A DNA stretch of 64,000 nt from Rhizobium nepotum 39/7 (GCF_000949865.1 NZ_JWJH01000004.1:62001-126000), one strand, 5' to 3'. Shown: positions 29,673-38,442, counted from the first letter of the stretch. Notes: generated from the sequence alone by a model not told the origin. Made by a program: numbers and translations.

Positions 29673-31435
29673 TGAAGATACCTTACATTCCGCAGGATGC
29701 GCCCTTCAATGGCGATCAGCGCGCCTGGCTTTCCGGCTTTCTGGCCGGACTTCACTCCCGCACCGCCATGGGCATGGAAACATCGGTTGCCGCTGCCGCT
29801 CCGAGGGCGGCGGCCAGCGTGCTGAACATCCTCGTCGGCACCCAGACCGGCAATGCGGAGGCCTTGGCGATGGATATTGCCGACGCTGCCCGTGCGCAGG
29901 GCATGCAGCCGGTGGTGACGGCGCTGGACGATGTCTCGATGGACAGTCTCGGCGGCATGAAGCGGGTCATTGTCGTCACTTCGACCTATGGTGAAGGCGA
30001 AATGCCGGATAATGCCGAATTGTTCTGGGAAGCGCTTTCCGCTGATACTGCGCCAAGGCTGGACGATATGAATTTCGCCGTGCTTGCTTTGGGCGATACC
30101 GGCTATGACGGTTTCTGCCAGGCGGGCAAGCTCATCGATACGCGGTTCGAACAACTCGGCGGCAAGCGCATGAAGACGCGTATCGATTGCGATATCGACT
30201 TCGAGGATGCGGCCGCCGCATGGATCGGCGAGACCCTGCCGCTTGCGCTCGCCATCGATGGCGGCACTGCGGCAGTAGCTACGCCTGCAATTGCCGAGTT
30301 GCCGGCGCGGGCAAAACAGGGCTGGGGCCGCAAGAACCCCTATGCCGCGCGAGTGAGTGTCAATCGCCTTCTTTCCGGACCTGCATCGTCGAAGGAAATT
30401 CGTCACTACGAGTTCGATCTCGGCGAAAGCGGCCTCGACTACGAGGCGGGCGATGCTCTGGGTGTCGTTCCCCTCAACGATCCGAAACTGGTCGGTGCGC
30501 TGCTCGAACGCTTCGGAGCAAGCGCGGATAGTGAAGTCGCAGGGTTCGACCGGCCGATTGGCGACGCGCTTCTGAACATGTTCGAGATATCGACGCCCTC
30601 ACGTGAACTGGTCACCGAAATCGGCAGGCGCGCAGGACATGATGAACTCAGCCATATCCTTGCGAATGGAGACAGGGAGCAGCTTGCCGCCTTTCTCTGG
30701 GGCAAGGATATTCTTGACCTGCTCGATCTCGGCGGCAAGCCCCTATTCGACCTTGCCGAATTCGTGACGTTCCTGAAACCGTTGCAGCACCGGGCCTATT
30801 CCATCTCCTCCAGCCCCCTGGTTGCGGAAAACAGCGTGCATCTGACAATCGCCAGCGTGCGTTATCGCGCCGAGGGGCGGGAGCGTGGCGGAGTGTGCTC
30901 CACCTACCTCGCGGACCGTGTGGAGGCCGGTCGGAATGCCGGAATTTTTGTCTCGCCCAACAAGGCGTTTCGCGTGCCGCAGGACAATGACGCGCCAATG
31001 ATCATGGTTGGGCCGGGCACCGGTATCGCGCCCTTCCGGGCGTTTTTGCAGGAACGGCAGGCAAGAGGCGCGAAGGGCAAGAACTGGCTGTTCTTCGGCG
31101 ACCAGCACCGGCAGGCGGATTTCATCTACGAAAACGAGCTTGGCGATATGAGCCGCGATGGTGTGTTGACCCGTCTCGATCTCGCTTTTTCACGGGACCA
31201 GGCGGAGAAGATCTATGTCCAGACCCGCATGCGGCAAAACGGCAAGGCGCTCTATCAATGGCTCGAAGAGGGCGGCCATTTCTACGTCTGCGGCGATGCC
31301 ACCCGCATGGCGAAGGATGTCGATGAGGCTCTGCACCGGATCATTGTCGATGAGGCCGGTATCACTGCGGAAGCGGCAAGCGACTATGTGAACCGGTTGA
31401 AGCGGGAAAAACGCTATCTGCGCGATGTTTATTAG
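29669..31435 (+). CDS. Diflavin reductase, CysJ/CPR-like (flavodoxin + FAD/NADPH domains)
   Basis: 588 residues. After about 50 N-terminal residues come a flavodoxin domain with VGTQTGNAEA near residue 52 and TSTYGEGEMPDN near 105, an FAD-binding domain with RAYSISSSP near 376 and GGVCSTYLADR, and an NADPH-binding domain with GPGTGIAPFRAFLQER near 448 and YVCGDATRMAKDV, ending in an aromatic residue (DVY). This is the layout of sulfite reductase alpha and P450 reductase. No cysI or cysteine-pathway gene is nearby. The ATG at 29669 overlaps the upstream stop (ATGATG), so it probably supplies electrons to that glutamate-synthase-like protein. An adjacent ATG at 29672 is equally possible. Confidence 0.88.
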   Translation: MMKIPYIPQDAPFNGDQRAWLSGFLAGLHSRTAMGMETSVAAAAPRAAASVLNILVGTQTGNAEALAMDIADAARAQGMQPVVTALDDVSMDSLGGMKRVIVVTSTYGEGEMPDNAELFWEALSADTAPRLDDMNFAVLALGDTGYDGFCQAGKLIDTRFEQLGGKRMKTRIDCDIDFEDAAAAWIGETLPLALAIDGGTAAVATPAIAELPARAKQGWGRKNPYAARVSVNRLLSGPASSKEIRHYEFDLGESGLDYEAGDALGVVPLNDPKLVGALLERFGASADSEVAGFDRPIGDALLNMFEISTPSRELVTEIGRRAGHDELSHILANGDREQLAAFLWGKDILDLLDLGGKPLFDLAEFVTFLKPLQHRAYSISSSPLVAENSVHLTIASVRYRAEGRERGGVCSTYLADRVEAGRNAGIFVSPNKAFRVPQDNDAPMIMVGPGTGIAPFRAFLQERQARGAKGKNWLFFGDQHRQADFIYENELGDMSRDGVLTRLDLAFSRDQAEKIYVQTRMRQNGKALYQWLEEGGHFYVCGDATRMAKDVDEALHRIIVDEAGITAEAASDYVNRLKREKRYLRDVY

Positions 31436-31453
31436 AGCAACGTCCGATGTGGC

Positions 31454-32047
31454 TCAGCAATTGGAGCAGGTGATCTCCGCGTCGCGCTGCTTGAAGAAAT
31501 AATCTCGCCCGATTGTAATCGACTTCACGCCTGACGAGGCGATGTCGGGCATGAACATCAGCAATTCATGCGGAATGGAAAGCTCGACGTGGACGAGGAA
31601 AGTGTCCGCTACGAGCAGCCGGCTTGGAGCCGCTGCAGGCGATCCCACAGCATAGGGCCTCTCGTTTTTCTCGTCCCAGGACCAGGCAATTTTCGCCTGT
31701 TTCTGCTTGTCGATCGTTATGCCGCTGATTTTCAGCTTTAGTTCTTTCGTGCTGTAAGGCGCGAAGACAGCTTCCGAGACACGCAGCGTGCTTTGGAGAT
31801 AGGCCTTGTCAACCGAAGCCGTTTTCGAGATCAGGTCGTTGACCGTTGCGGCGGCAATGCTTGCCCGTTTGTAGGTGTTGTAGCCGATGGTGAACTCGAA
31901 GGACGTCAGATAAAGCGCGAGCAATATCGGAAAAATGATCGCGAATTCGACCGCGCCCACGCCACGGCGATCTTTTGCGAAGCGCGTGACGAGCGCGACG
32001 AAACGAAGTCGGCCGTTCGTGACGGCGGACACCAGCCCTGCCATCAT
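31454..32047 (-). CDS. TadE/TadG-like pilus assembly protein (downstream copy)
   Basis: 197 residues. The N-terminal basic stretch KDRRGVGAVEFAIIFPILLALYLTSFEFTIGYNTYKRAS is the TadE-like segment: one membrane span preceded by G-x-x-A-V-E-F, with an extracytoplasmic domain after it. Such pseudopilin-like proteins belong to tight-adherence (Flp) pilus systems. The ATG at 32047 overlaps the stop of the upstream paralogous gene by four bases. It ends only 18 bases from the convergent diflavin reductase gene. No other tad/cpa gene is in the window. Confidence 0.85.
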   Translation of the reverse strand: MMAGLVSAVTNGRLRFVALVTRFAKDRRGVGAVEFAIIFPILLALYLTSFEFTIGYNTYKRASIAAATVNDLISKTASVDKAYLQSTLRVSEAVFAPYSTKELKLKISGITIDKQKQAKIAWSWDEKNERPYAVGSPAAAPSRLLVADTFLVHVELSIPHELLMFMPDIASSGVKSITIGRDYFFKQRDAEITCSNC

Positions 32048-32640
32048 GAGCCTCCGCTTGAGATGTATTTTTCGTTCATATAGGCATCTGTCGCGACGAT
32101 GAGGAAATGCGAAGGCATTGATCCGTCGGCCGGACGTATTTTTGTGAGATACGGCCGGATGATATCGGCGACCACGCCCCAGCGATAATAGACGCGCAGC
32201 ATATTGATCGTTTCCGGCCCGCCCGGCTTGAAGCCGAATTGCGCTGTATCGAGATCGTAATATTCACCATAGGCTTTCAAGGGGATGGTGGTCGGAATAT
32301 CCTTGAAGGCGGTGAAGGAGCGCAGATCGATATATAGTTTCTGTTCGGTTTTGATCTCGTCCGCCGAGCAGGTGATCATCACCGAAACTTCATCGCAGAA
32401 GCTCTTGCGAAAATCCTCTTTCGTAATCGAGCTGCTGATCTGCCCGGTGCGCAGGCGGCGCGCCATGGTGTCGGTGGCATTGACGACCACCTGTTCCGCC
32501 ATCATGGCGATGAAGGTCTCGATGATCGCGAAAACGACGAGGAAATAGGGAAAGGCAAGGATCGCGAATTCGATCGCCGCCGTCCCGTCACGCGAGAGCC
32601 CGAATTTTTCCAGCAATGGCTTCAGTTTGGCCAGGCGCAT
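32044..32640 (-). CDS. TadE-like pilus assembly protein (upstream copy)
   Basis: 198 residues with the TadE-like signature LSRDGTAAIEFAILAFPYFLVVFAIIETFIAMMAEQ near residue 16, a single N-terminal span and a cell-surface domain. It is of the same length and layout as its downstream neighbour, which overlaps its stop codon, so the pair likely arose by duplication and is translated together. Promoter signals would lie in 32641-32780; I see none I can assert. Confidence 0.85.
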   Translation of the reverse strand: MRLAKLKPLLEKFGLSRDGTAAIEFAILAFPYFLVVFAIIETFIAMMAEQVVVNATDTMARRLRTGQISSSITKEDFRKSFCDEVSVMITCSADEIKTEQKLYIDLRSFTAFKDIPTTIPLKAYGEYYDLDTAQFGFKPGGPETINMLRVYYRWGVVADIIRPYLTKIRPADGSMPSHFLIVATDAYMNEKYISSGGS

Positions 32641-32780
32641 ATGGCAGTGTCGATCTTTAGAATATGCGGCAAGCGCAACCGGTGAATTTGTTGCGGACCA
32701 TAACCAGCCGGTGTTTAAATTCAGTTACCCCGACGCGTTATACTTTAGCGGTTCGCAAAAATGACACAGGCTATAAATGC

Positions 32781-32809
32781 AAAAAGCCCGGCATATTGCC
32801 GGGTTTTTT
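32781..32809 (-). terminator. Terminator of the fabB-fabI genes (bidirectional form)
   Basis: CCCGGCA (32787-32793) pairs with TGCCGGG (32797-32803), flanked by AAAAA and TTTTTT, so it can act on both strands. It lies 21 bases past the fabI stop, which is the only gene reading into it. Confidence 0.9.
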
Positions 32810-32829
32810 ACTAATCGGAAAACTATAGC

Positions 32830-33636
32830 TTATTCCGCATCCGCCTTTGAGAGAACCTCAAGGGTGGGCGTGGAGGTGATGTTGAAGCCGCAATCCACAT
32901 AATGGCACTCGCCGGTGACGCCGCGCGACATGTTGGACAACAGGTAAAGCGCCGATCCGCCGATATCGTCGATATCCGCCGTCCGCCGCAGCGGTGCGTT
33001 TTTCTGGTTCCAGGCATAAATTGCACGTGCATCGGAAATGCCGGCGCCCGCCAATGTGCGAACCGGACCGGCCGAGATGGCGTTGACGCGAATATCGCGC
33101 GGGCCGTAATCGGCGGCGAGATAACGCACGGACGCCTCGAGAGCAGCCTTGGCGACGCCCATGACGTTGTAGTTAGGAATGACCCGCTGCGAACCGTTAT
33201 AGGTCAGCGTCAGCATGGATCCGCCATTCGTCATCAGTTCCGCGGCACGTTTGGCAATTTCCGTGAAGGAGAAACAGGAGATGACCATGGTGCGGCTGAA
33301 ATTCTCGCGGGTCGTATCGCCGTAGAGACCCTTCAGCTCGTTCTTGTCGGAAAAGCCGATGGCGTGCACGACGAAATCCAGCGAGCCCCATTTTTCGCGG
33401 ATCGTCGCGAAAAGCGCGTCGACCGAGGCGATGTCCTCGACGTCGCAAGGCACGATGAAGTCGGACCCCAGTTCGGCGGCCAGCGGCTTTACGCGCTTGC
33501 CGAGCGCCTCTCCCTGGTAGGTGAAGGCGAGTTCCGCGCCCTGCGCCGCCAGCGCCTTGGAGATACCCCAGGCGATCGAGTGATTGTTTGCGACGCCCAT
33601 GATGAGGCCGCGTTTACCCTGCATGATGCCGTTCAT
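32830..33636 (-). CDS. fabI: Enoyl-[acyl-carrier-protein] reductase (NADH)
   Basis: Catalyses the last step of the fatty-acid elongation cycle and is the target of triclosan-type inhibitors. It is 268 residues, a divergent short-chain dehydrogenase. It has the FabI-specific GLIMGVANNHSIAWGI at the N terminus and the catalytic Y-x6-K in YNVMGVAKAALE near residue 155. The ATG at 33636 gives the normal start; a TTG two codons upstream is possible. It follows fabB by six bases and is probably in one operon with fabA and fabB. Confidence 0.96.
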   Translation of the reverse strand: MNGIMQGKRGLIMGVANNHSIAWGISKALAAQGAELAFTYQGEALGKRVKPLAAELGSDFIVPCDVEDIASVDALFATIREKWGSLDFVVHAIGFSDKNELKGLYGDTTRENFSRTMVISCFSFTEIAKRAAELMTNGGSMLTLTYNGSQRVIPNYNVMGVAKAALEASVRYLAADYGPRDIRVNAISAGPVRTLAGAGISDARAIYAWNQKNAPLRRTADIDDIGGSALYLLSNMSRGVTGECHYVDCGFNITSTPTLEVLSKADAE

Positions 33637-33642
33637 GGGCAA

Positions 33643-34866
33643 TTATCCGTTATGACGCTGGAAGACCAGCGTGGCGTTGGTGCCGCCGAAGCCGAAGGAA
33701 TTGGAAAGGATGGTGTCGATCTTGGCGTTGTCGATGCGTTTACGAACGATCGGAACGCCCGCAAATTCCGGATCAAGTTCGGAAATATGCGCGCTTTCGC
33801 CGATGAAACGTTCCTGCATCATCAGCAGGCCGTAGATCGATTCCTGAACGCCTGCAGCGCCCAGCGAGTGACCGGTAAGGGACTTTGTCGACTGGATATG
33901 CGGGATTTTGTCGCCGAAGACTTCCCGGATCGCGCCGATTTCCTTGCTGTCGCCAACCGGCGTCGAGGTGCCGTGGGTATTGATGTAGTCGATATCGCCC
34001 TTGACGGTGGCAAGAGCCTGACGCATGCAGCGGATCGCGCCCTCGCCCGAAGGTGCCACCATGTCGTAACCGTCTGAGGTCGCGCCATAACCGACAATCT
34101 CGGCGTAAATCTTGGCTCCACGCGCCTTTGCGTGTTCCAGCTCTTCGAGAACCAGTACGCCCGCGCCGCCGGCGATCACGAAACCGTCGCGGTTGACGTC
34201 ATAGGCGCGGGAAGCAAGGTTTGGCGTGTCGTTATATTTGGACGACATCGCGCCCATGGCGTCGAAGAGGTTGGACATGGACCAGTCGAGGTCTTCATGG
34301 CCACCTGCGAACATCACGTCCTGCTTGCCCCACTGGATCATCTCGGCGGCGTTGCCGATGCAATGCGCCGACGTGGAGCAGGCGGAAGAGATCGAATAGT
34401 TGACGCCGTGGATCTTGAACCAGGTCGCGAGTGTGGCCGAAGCGGTCGAGGACATGGCCTTCGGCACGGCGAAGGGGCCGATGCGCTTCGGGCTGTTGTT
34501 CTTCAGCGTGATATCGGCGGCTTCAACGATGGTGCGGGTGGAAGGACCGCCCGAACCCATGATGATGCCGGTGCGCTCATTGCCGCTGATGACGCTTTCC
34601 TCAAGGCCGGAATCGGCAATCGCCTGCTTCATCGCGACATGGTTCCATGCGCCGCCCTGCGACAGGAAGCGCATGGCGCGGCGGTCGACCAGCTCCGTCG
34701 GGTCGAGAGACGGCTTGCCCCAGACCTGGCATTTGAAGCCGTGTTCGGCAAAATCCGGCGAAAATGAAATGCCGGATTTGGCATCGCGCAACGATGCGGT
34801 GACTTCGGCGGCATCACCGCCGATGGAAGAAACAATGCCGAGGCCGGTGACAACAACTCGTCTCAT
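33643..34866 (-). CDS. fabB: 3-oxoacyl-[acyl-carrier-protein] synthase I
   Basis: Condensing enzyme needed for unsaturated fatty-acid elongation. It is 407 residues with thiolase fold. The Cys-His-His triad is visible in [14 protein letters not shown] near residue 160, [11 protein letters not shown] near 295 and [12 protein letters not shown] near 330. Pairing with fabA is the classic anaerobic unsaturated fatty-acid pathway arrangement, which supports FabB rather than FabF. Between fabA (75 bases upstream) and fabI. Confidence 0.95.
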   Translation of the reverse strand: MRRVVVTGLGIVSSIGGDAAEVTASLRDAKSGISFSPDFAEHGFKCQVWGKPSLDPTELVDRRAMRFLSQGGAWNHVAMKQAIADSGLEESVISGNERTGIIMGSGGPSTRTIVEAADITLKNNSPKRIGPFAVPKAMSSTASATLATWFKIHGVNYSISSACSTSAHCIGNAAEMIQWGKQDVMFAGGHEDLDWSMSNLFDAMGAMSSKYNDTPNLASRAYDVNRDGFVIAGGAGVLVLEELEHAKARGAKIYAEIVGYGATSDGYDMVAPSGEGAIRCMRQALATVKGDIDYINTHGTSTPVGDSKEIGAIREVFGDKIPHIQSTKSLTGHSLGAAGVQESIYGLLMMQERFIGESAHISELDPEFAGVPIVRKRIDNAKIDTILSNSFGFGGTNATLVFQRHNG

Positions 34867-34941
34867 GAAAGGGACCTTTTCTTAAGATTTCGGCTGGACG
34901 ACCGAAGCCGCCCGGCGTTTTCCAGGACTATTCCGTCTGCT

Positions 34942-35457
34942 TCAGGCGGTCTTTTCCTTCGACAGCCCTACACGAAGGTCCGTCGCTTGATAAATGGTTT
35001 CTCCGTCCGCCTTCAGCCATCCGTCGGCGGTTCCCAGAACGAGACGACCGCGCATCACGCGCTTGAAGTCTATGCCGTACTGGAGGAGTTTCGTCTCCGG
35101 GCGAACCATGCCCTTGAATTTGACTTCGCCGGTGGAGAGCGCCATGCCGCGGCCTTCTTCACCCAGCCAGCCGAGGAAGAAGCCGGTCAGCTGCCACATG
35201 CCGTCAAGGCCGAGGCAGCCCGGCATGATCGGGTTGCCCTGGAAATGGCAGGGGAAATACCAGTCATCGGGGCTGACATCGTATTCGGCGCGGATGAAAC
35301 CCTTGTCGAACGCGCCGCCGGTTTCGGATATTTCGGTGATGCGGTGGACCATGAGCATGGGGGGCAATGGAAGCTGGGCATTTCCCGGGCCGAACAATTC
35401 GCCGCGACCGCAGGAAAGGATCTCTTCGTAATTGTAACTTGATTGCCTCGTTGCCAT
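34942..35457 (-). CDS. fabA: 3-hydroxydecanoyl-[acyl-carrier-protein] dehydratase/isomerase
   Basis: Introduces the cis double bond at C10, the branch point for unsaturated fatty acids. It is 171 residues, matching the E. coli enzyme. The catalytic His and Asp lie in [20 protein letters not shown] near residues 71-87. The ATG at 35457 begins MATRQSSY; a GTG 14 codons upstream has no ribosome site. First gene of fabA-fabB-fabI and divergent from irr, an arrangement common in Rhizobiales. Confidence 0.96.
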   Translation of the reverse strand: MATRQSSYNYEEILSCGRGELFGPGNAQLPLPPMLMVHRITEISETGGAFDKGFIRAEYDVSPDDWYFPCHFQGNPIMPGCLGLDGMWQLTGFFLGWLGEEGRGMALSTGEVKFKGMVRPETKLLQYGIDFKRVMRGRLVLGTADGWLKADGETIYQATDLRVGLSKEKTA

Positions 35458-35773
35458 ACCGCTTTCACTTCCCCAAACACTGGTGTTGATTGACTTCACT
35501 AGAGCAAGTTAGGTTTAAAATGAAGCGCTGCAAGGGCAGAGGCCGCTCTGCCCCCATTCTTTGTCTTCGAACCTTCCTTACAGAAGTCATTACCTCAATA
35601 TGCCGTCCGCATACAGGAACCATCCGGCAGGAACCAGAGGAAATTTGCAAGAATGGCCGGTTTGCCGCCATTTGCGACACTCGGTGGCGCTGAAACTATT
35701 GAAAGCATTCCCCGCAAAAGATATATGCTATTGCAATTGGTGGGTTTCTCCCCTGTGTTTGGAATGGGATTGC
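35458..35773. other. 316-base divergent promoter region of fabA and irr
   Basis: It contains a perfect 8-bp hairpin, GGGCAGAG (35534-35541) and CTCTGCCC (35546-35553), in the probable fabA leader on the minus strand, and a sigma-70-like promoter toward irr (35699-35727). I looked for an iron-responsive TGA-N9-TCA (RirA) element and found none clear. Confidence 0.45.
35699..35727 (+). promoter_or_regulatory. Candidate sigma-70 promoter of irr
   Basis: TTGAAA at 35699-35704, 17-base spacer, TATATG at 35722-35727, 46 bases before the irr ATG. Sequence match only. Confidence 0.4.
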
Positions 35774-36193
35774 ATGGCATTTGACGCCACATTGGATATT
35801 GGAACGAGGCTGCGGCGCTCCGGCTTGCGCCCCACGCGCCAGCGCGTGGCTTTGGGCGATCTTCTTTTCGCAAAGGGCGACCGCCACCTGACGGTTGAGG
35901 AACTGCATGACGAGGCGGTCACCGCCGGCGTGCCGGTTTCTCTCGCCACGGTCTACAATACCCTGCATCAGTTCACCGAAGCCGGCCTGATCCGCGTTCT
36001 CGCCGTGGAAGGTGCCCGCACCTATTTCGACACCAACGTGTCCGATCACCATCACTTCTTCGTAGAGGGCGAGAACGAGGTTCTCGACATTCCCGTCAAC
36101 AATCTCCAGATCGGCAATTTGCCCGCAGCGCCCGAAGGCATGGAAATCGCCCATGTGGACGTGGTCATCCGTCTTCGCCGCAAGCGCAGCTGA
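35774..36193 (+). CDS. irr: Iron response regulator Irr (Fur family)
   Basis: 139 residues. Irr senses iron status through heme and in alphaproteobacteria represses heme-synthesis and iron-using genes under iron limitation. The winged-helix region contains LRPTRQRVALGDLLF and VSLATVYNTLHQFTEAGLIRV; the metal/heme site contains the triple histidine H92-H94 (SDHHHFF). The N-terminal heme regulatory motif with Cys-Pro known from Bradyrhizobium is absent, as in other Rhizobiaceae. The start is ATG 35774; there is no strong ribosome site. A terminator follows. Confidence 0.94.
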   Translation: MAFDATLDIGTRLRRSGLRPTRQRVALGDLLFAKGDRHLTVEELHDEAVTAGVPVSLATVYNTLHQFTEAGLIRVLAVEGARTYFDTNVSDHHHFFVEGENEVLDIPVNNLQIGNLPAAPEGMEIAHVDVVIRLRRKRS

Positions 36194-36220
36194 GGCTCTG
36201 GCGGGGTAACCTAGACAAAT

Positions 36221-36249
36221 ATGGCGCCTGTGGGCGCCATTTCTGTTTC
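36221..36249 (+). terminator. Terminator of irr
   Basis: ATGGCGCC (36221-36228), loop TGTG, GGCGCCAT (36233-36240), then TTCTGTTT. It lies 27 bases after the irr stop, between convergent genes. Confidence 0.8.
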
Positions 36250-36265
36250 AGGCCGTCTTTGTGTC

Positions 36266-36904
36266 CTATTTCAATATATCTTCCGGCCGTCTGCCGGGTT
36301 TGGTTTTGTAGGGCGGGAAAGTCCATCCGAAAATCAGCGCCCCTGACCGGACGCCGAAAGCTGTGAGGGCGCCGACGCCTGACGCGACATAAAGCGGTGC
36401 GCCGAGGAAATAAGCGCCGGTGAAGATGGAGGCCCCCAATAGCGCGCAGGTGATGTAGATTTCCGGGCGCAGGAGCACGGACGGTTCTCCTGCGACAACG
36501 TCGCGCAGCACGCCACCGAACGTTGCAGTGAGAACACCCGTGACGATGGCCACGGTTGCGGAGCCGCTGGCGGCCAGGCCCTTGGCCGCTCCCATGACGC
36601 AATAGGCGGAGAGGCCAACGGCATCGAGCCAGATCAGCACCCGATATCGGGATTCGAACAGATGCGCGGTGAAGAAGAGCAGAACCGCAACCGATACGCA
36701 GACGAGAATATAGGTCGGGTTCACCACCCAGAACACCGGCGTCCTGCCCAGCACGAGATCGCGCACCGTGCCGCCGCCGATCCCGGTCGCGGCTGCGAAA
36801 AACAGGAAGCCGATGAGGTCGAGCTGCTTGCGCGAAGCCGCCAATGCGCCGGTTGCGGCAAACACGGCGACGCCCGCATAATCGAGAAAACCCAGCAGTG
36901 TCAT
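36266..36904 (-). CDS. TRIC-type (UPF0126/YicG-like) membrane channel protein
   Basis: 212 residues with about seven hydrophobic segments in two related halves. Each half has the GGGxxRD motif: GIGGGTVRDLVLGRTPVFWV near residue 43 and TFGGVLRDVVAGEPSVLL near 128. This repeat identifies the UPF0126/TRIC family of trimeric monovalent cation channels; some bacterial members have been linked to other solutes, so I give no substrate. The ATG at 36904 has a typical membrane N terminus. No operon partner on its strand. Confidence 0.88.
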   Translation of the reverse strand: MTLLGFLDYAGVAVFAATGALAASRKQLDLIGFLFFAAATGIGGGTVRDLVLGRTPVFWVVNPTYILVCVSVAVLLFFTAHLFESRYRVLIWLDAVGLSAYCVMGAAKGLAASGSATVAIVTGVLTATFGGVLRDVVAGEPSVLLRPEIYITCALLGASIFTGAYFLGAPLYVASGVGALTAFGVRSGALIFGWTFPPYKTKPGRRPEDILK

Positions 36905-37026
36905 GAAAAAGGTCCCCCCGGAAGTTTGGATGAGCGCGCGTCAGTGTCGCGCAAGCACGGAACTCTAGGCTGGCCGCCCGGATGATCGCAACATCCATAA
37001 ACGAAACGGATGCAAAGGAAAATGCC

Positions 37027-37500
37027 GTGCGAATCGCTATCGTTGCCGCTCTTCAGGTGCTGGTATTGTTGTTGTTTCCGGCGGCGCTCTCGGCGCAGCA
37101 GCAGCTGGTGAGCGATCCCGAGATCTATGAAAAGGATCATTTTCGCAACGAGTGCAAAGTAGCTACCTTCGGCGATGATTTCGTCACCAGGCTGGATATC
37201 AACAATGACGGCCTGATGGACGCCGTCGTCAATCACGGTGTGCTGGACTGCGATGGCGAAAAAGGCCGCAGCTGCGACGAGGAAGGTTGCCCCTACAATT
37301 TCTACGTCCAGGTAAAAGAGGGCGGATATCTGATGATCGCGACGGCCCGGATTTACGGCTACGATTTCATCAAGCGTTTCGGCAACATGGTCTTCGTGCT
37401 GAAGATGCACCCGCGTTATTGCGAACGCACCGACAAGGAAACCTGCCTGATGACCGTGCGGGTTCGCGGCACGAAATTCGTCACCATATCGCGCAAGTAA
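37027..37500 (+). CDS. Secreted protein of unknown function with an EF-hand-like loop
   Basis: 157 residues. The N-terminal segment IAIVAALQVLVLLLFPAALSAQQ is a signal peptide. The mature protein has DINNDGLMDAVV near residue 57, a D-x-N-x-D-G-x-x-D loop that in other proteins binds calcium, then six or more cysteines that could form disulfides (DCDGEKGRSCDEEGC; YCERTDKETC). No named family is recognised. The GTG at 37027 is preferred because AAGGAA lies about seven bases upstream and the signal peptide starts at once; an ATG 15 codons earlier adds a polar stretch. Confidence 0.75.
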   Translation: MRIAIVAALQVLVLLLFPAALSAQQQLVSDPEIYEKDHFRNECKVATFGDDFVTRLDINNDGLMDAVVNHGVLDCDGEKGRSCDEEGCPYNFYVQVKEGGYLMIATARIYGYDFIKRFGNMVFVLKMHPRYCERTDKETCLMTVRVRGTKFVTISRK

Positions 37501-37527
37501 CGGCGAGGTTTGTGACGGCGCGCTCCG

Positions 37528-38235
37528 TCAGGGCGCGATGCGCCTGATCCGGACCCTTTGATTGTAGCGGTGGCGAAGCGAACGCGGAATGACGAGCGTG
37601 GCTATGGCGACGGCGAAAACCGTTGCTGCGACCACCCATAAGGCATCGGATTGCAGCGTGGCGCCCAAGACAGCGCCGGAGATTGCCCCTGAGATCATGC
37701 CGAGCCATGGCACGATCTGTATGCTCCAGTCGAGACTTCGGTCCCCCAGAAGAAAGCGGCCGATGCCGCGGCCGAAACGGGAGAGAGCACCGGTCACATA
37801 GGTGAGGCCGATCGGCAGGCCCTCTATATGCTCGACGGCGGCGTTGACCATGCCCATGGCAAAAACGACGAGATAAAACTGCGCGAGAACGGCCTCGTTG
37901 CGCAGCAGCGCGGCAATCGCCACCAGCGACCCCACGGCCGCAAGAACCGCAAAGATGCTCCGGTCGAATTTATGCGCGACCACGATGCCCCCGGCGTTGC
38001 CCAGCACGAAGGCGACGATTGCGAAAAGCAATTTTACGGCGTGGGAGTAGATGCCCGCTTGCATCGAGACAGCTGCCCGCGTGGTGTTGCCGGTCATGAA
38101 GGAGACGAAATCTCCGGAGACATAAAGTCCTACCGCATCTGTCATGCCGGCGATGAATGAAATGGCGGCGACAAGCGCAATACCGGTGCCGGTGCGCCTT
38201 GCCCTGATGATGTTGCGACGTCTTTGTCTGGTCAT
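37528..38235 (-). CDS. DUF1275 (YoaK-like) membrane protein
   Basis: 235 residues with six or seven membrane spans after a strongly basic N terminus (TRQRRRNIIRARR). SFIAGMTDAVGLYVSGDFVSFMTGNTTRA near residue 25 is the DUF1275 signature. The function is not established. The gene points away from the ABC operon that starts at 38443; the 207 bases between hold the TCTAGA-centred palindromes. Confidence 0.88.
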   Translation of the reverse strand: MTRQRRRNIIRARRTGTGIALVAAISFIAGMTDAVGLYVSGDFVSFMTGNTTRAAVSMQAGIYSHAVKLLFAIVAFVLGNAGGIVVAHKFDRSIFAVLAAVGSLVAIAALLRNEAVLAQFYLVVFAMGMVNAAVEHIEGLPIGLTYVTGALSRFGRGIGRFLLGDRSLDWSIQIVPWLGMISGAISGAVLGATLQSDALWVVAATVFAVAIATLVIPRSLRHRYNQRVRIRRIAP

Positions 38236-38288
38236 AGAAAAGCTCGATATGGAAAACAGCGGGCCGATGCGCCGCGCCGTGTTATCCT

Positions 38289-38299
38289 ATGTCTAGAAT
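38289..38299. promoter_or_regulatory. Degenerate half-operator ATGTCTAGAAT
   Basis: It shares GTCTAGA with the perfect palindrome 60 bases downstream (38350-38363), with the right arm altered. Possibly a second, weaker site for the same regulator. Confidence 0.35.
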
Positions 38300-38349
38300 G
38301 CCCGACGGCCCATTTGCAAACTTTCCCGAAGCGCTCGAAGCGTTTCTAT

Positions 38350-38363
38350 TTTGTCTAGACAAA
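38350..38363. promoter_or_regulatory. Perfect 14-bp palindrome, candidate GntR/HutC operator
   Basis: TTTGTCTAGACAAA lies about 80 bases before the binding-protein ATG. GntR regulators of the HutC/NagR type bind palindromes of this build (for example the DasR site TGGTCTAGACCA), and a HutC-type gene ends this cluster at 41117. Assignment is inference. Confidence 0.55.
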
Positions 38364-38442
38364 TGTAAAATCCCTGCCTACCATGCCCGAAATAAAGCGA
38401 TAAAAAATATCGCACAAAAATAAATCAAAAGGGGTTCTGATC

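Noticed and set aside
29669-31435. cysJ of assimilatory sulfite reduction
   Set aside because: Domain layout fits, but no cysI, cysH or other sulfur gene is near, and it is translationally coupled to the glutamate-synthase-like gene.
35534-35553. Terminator in the fabA-irr gap
   Set aside because: Perfect 8-bp hairpin, but no T run on either strand and no gene ends there.
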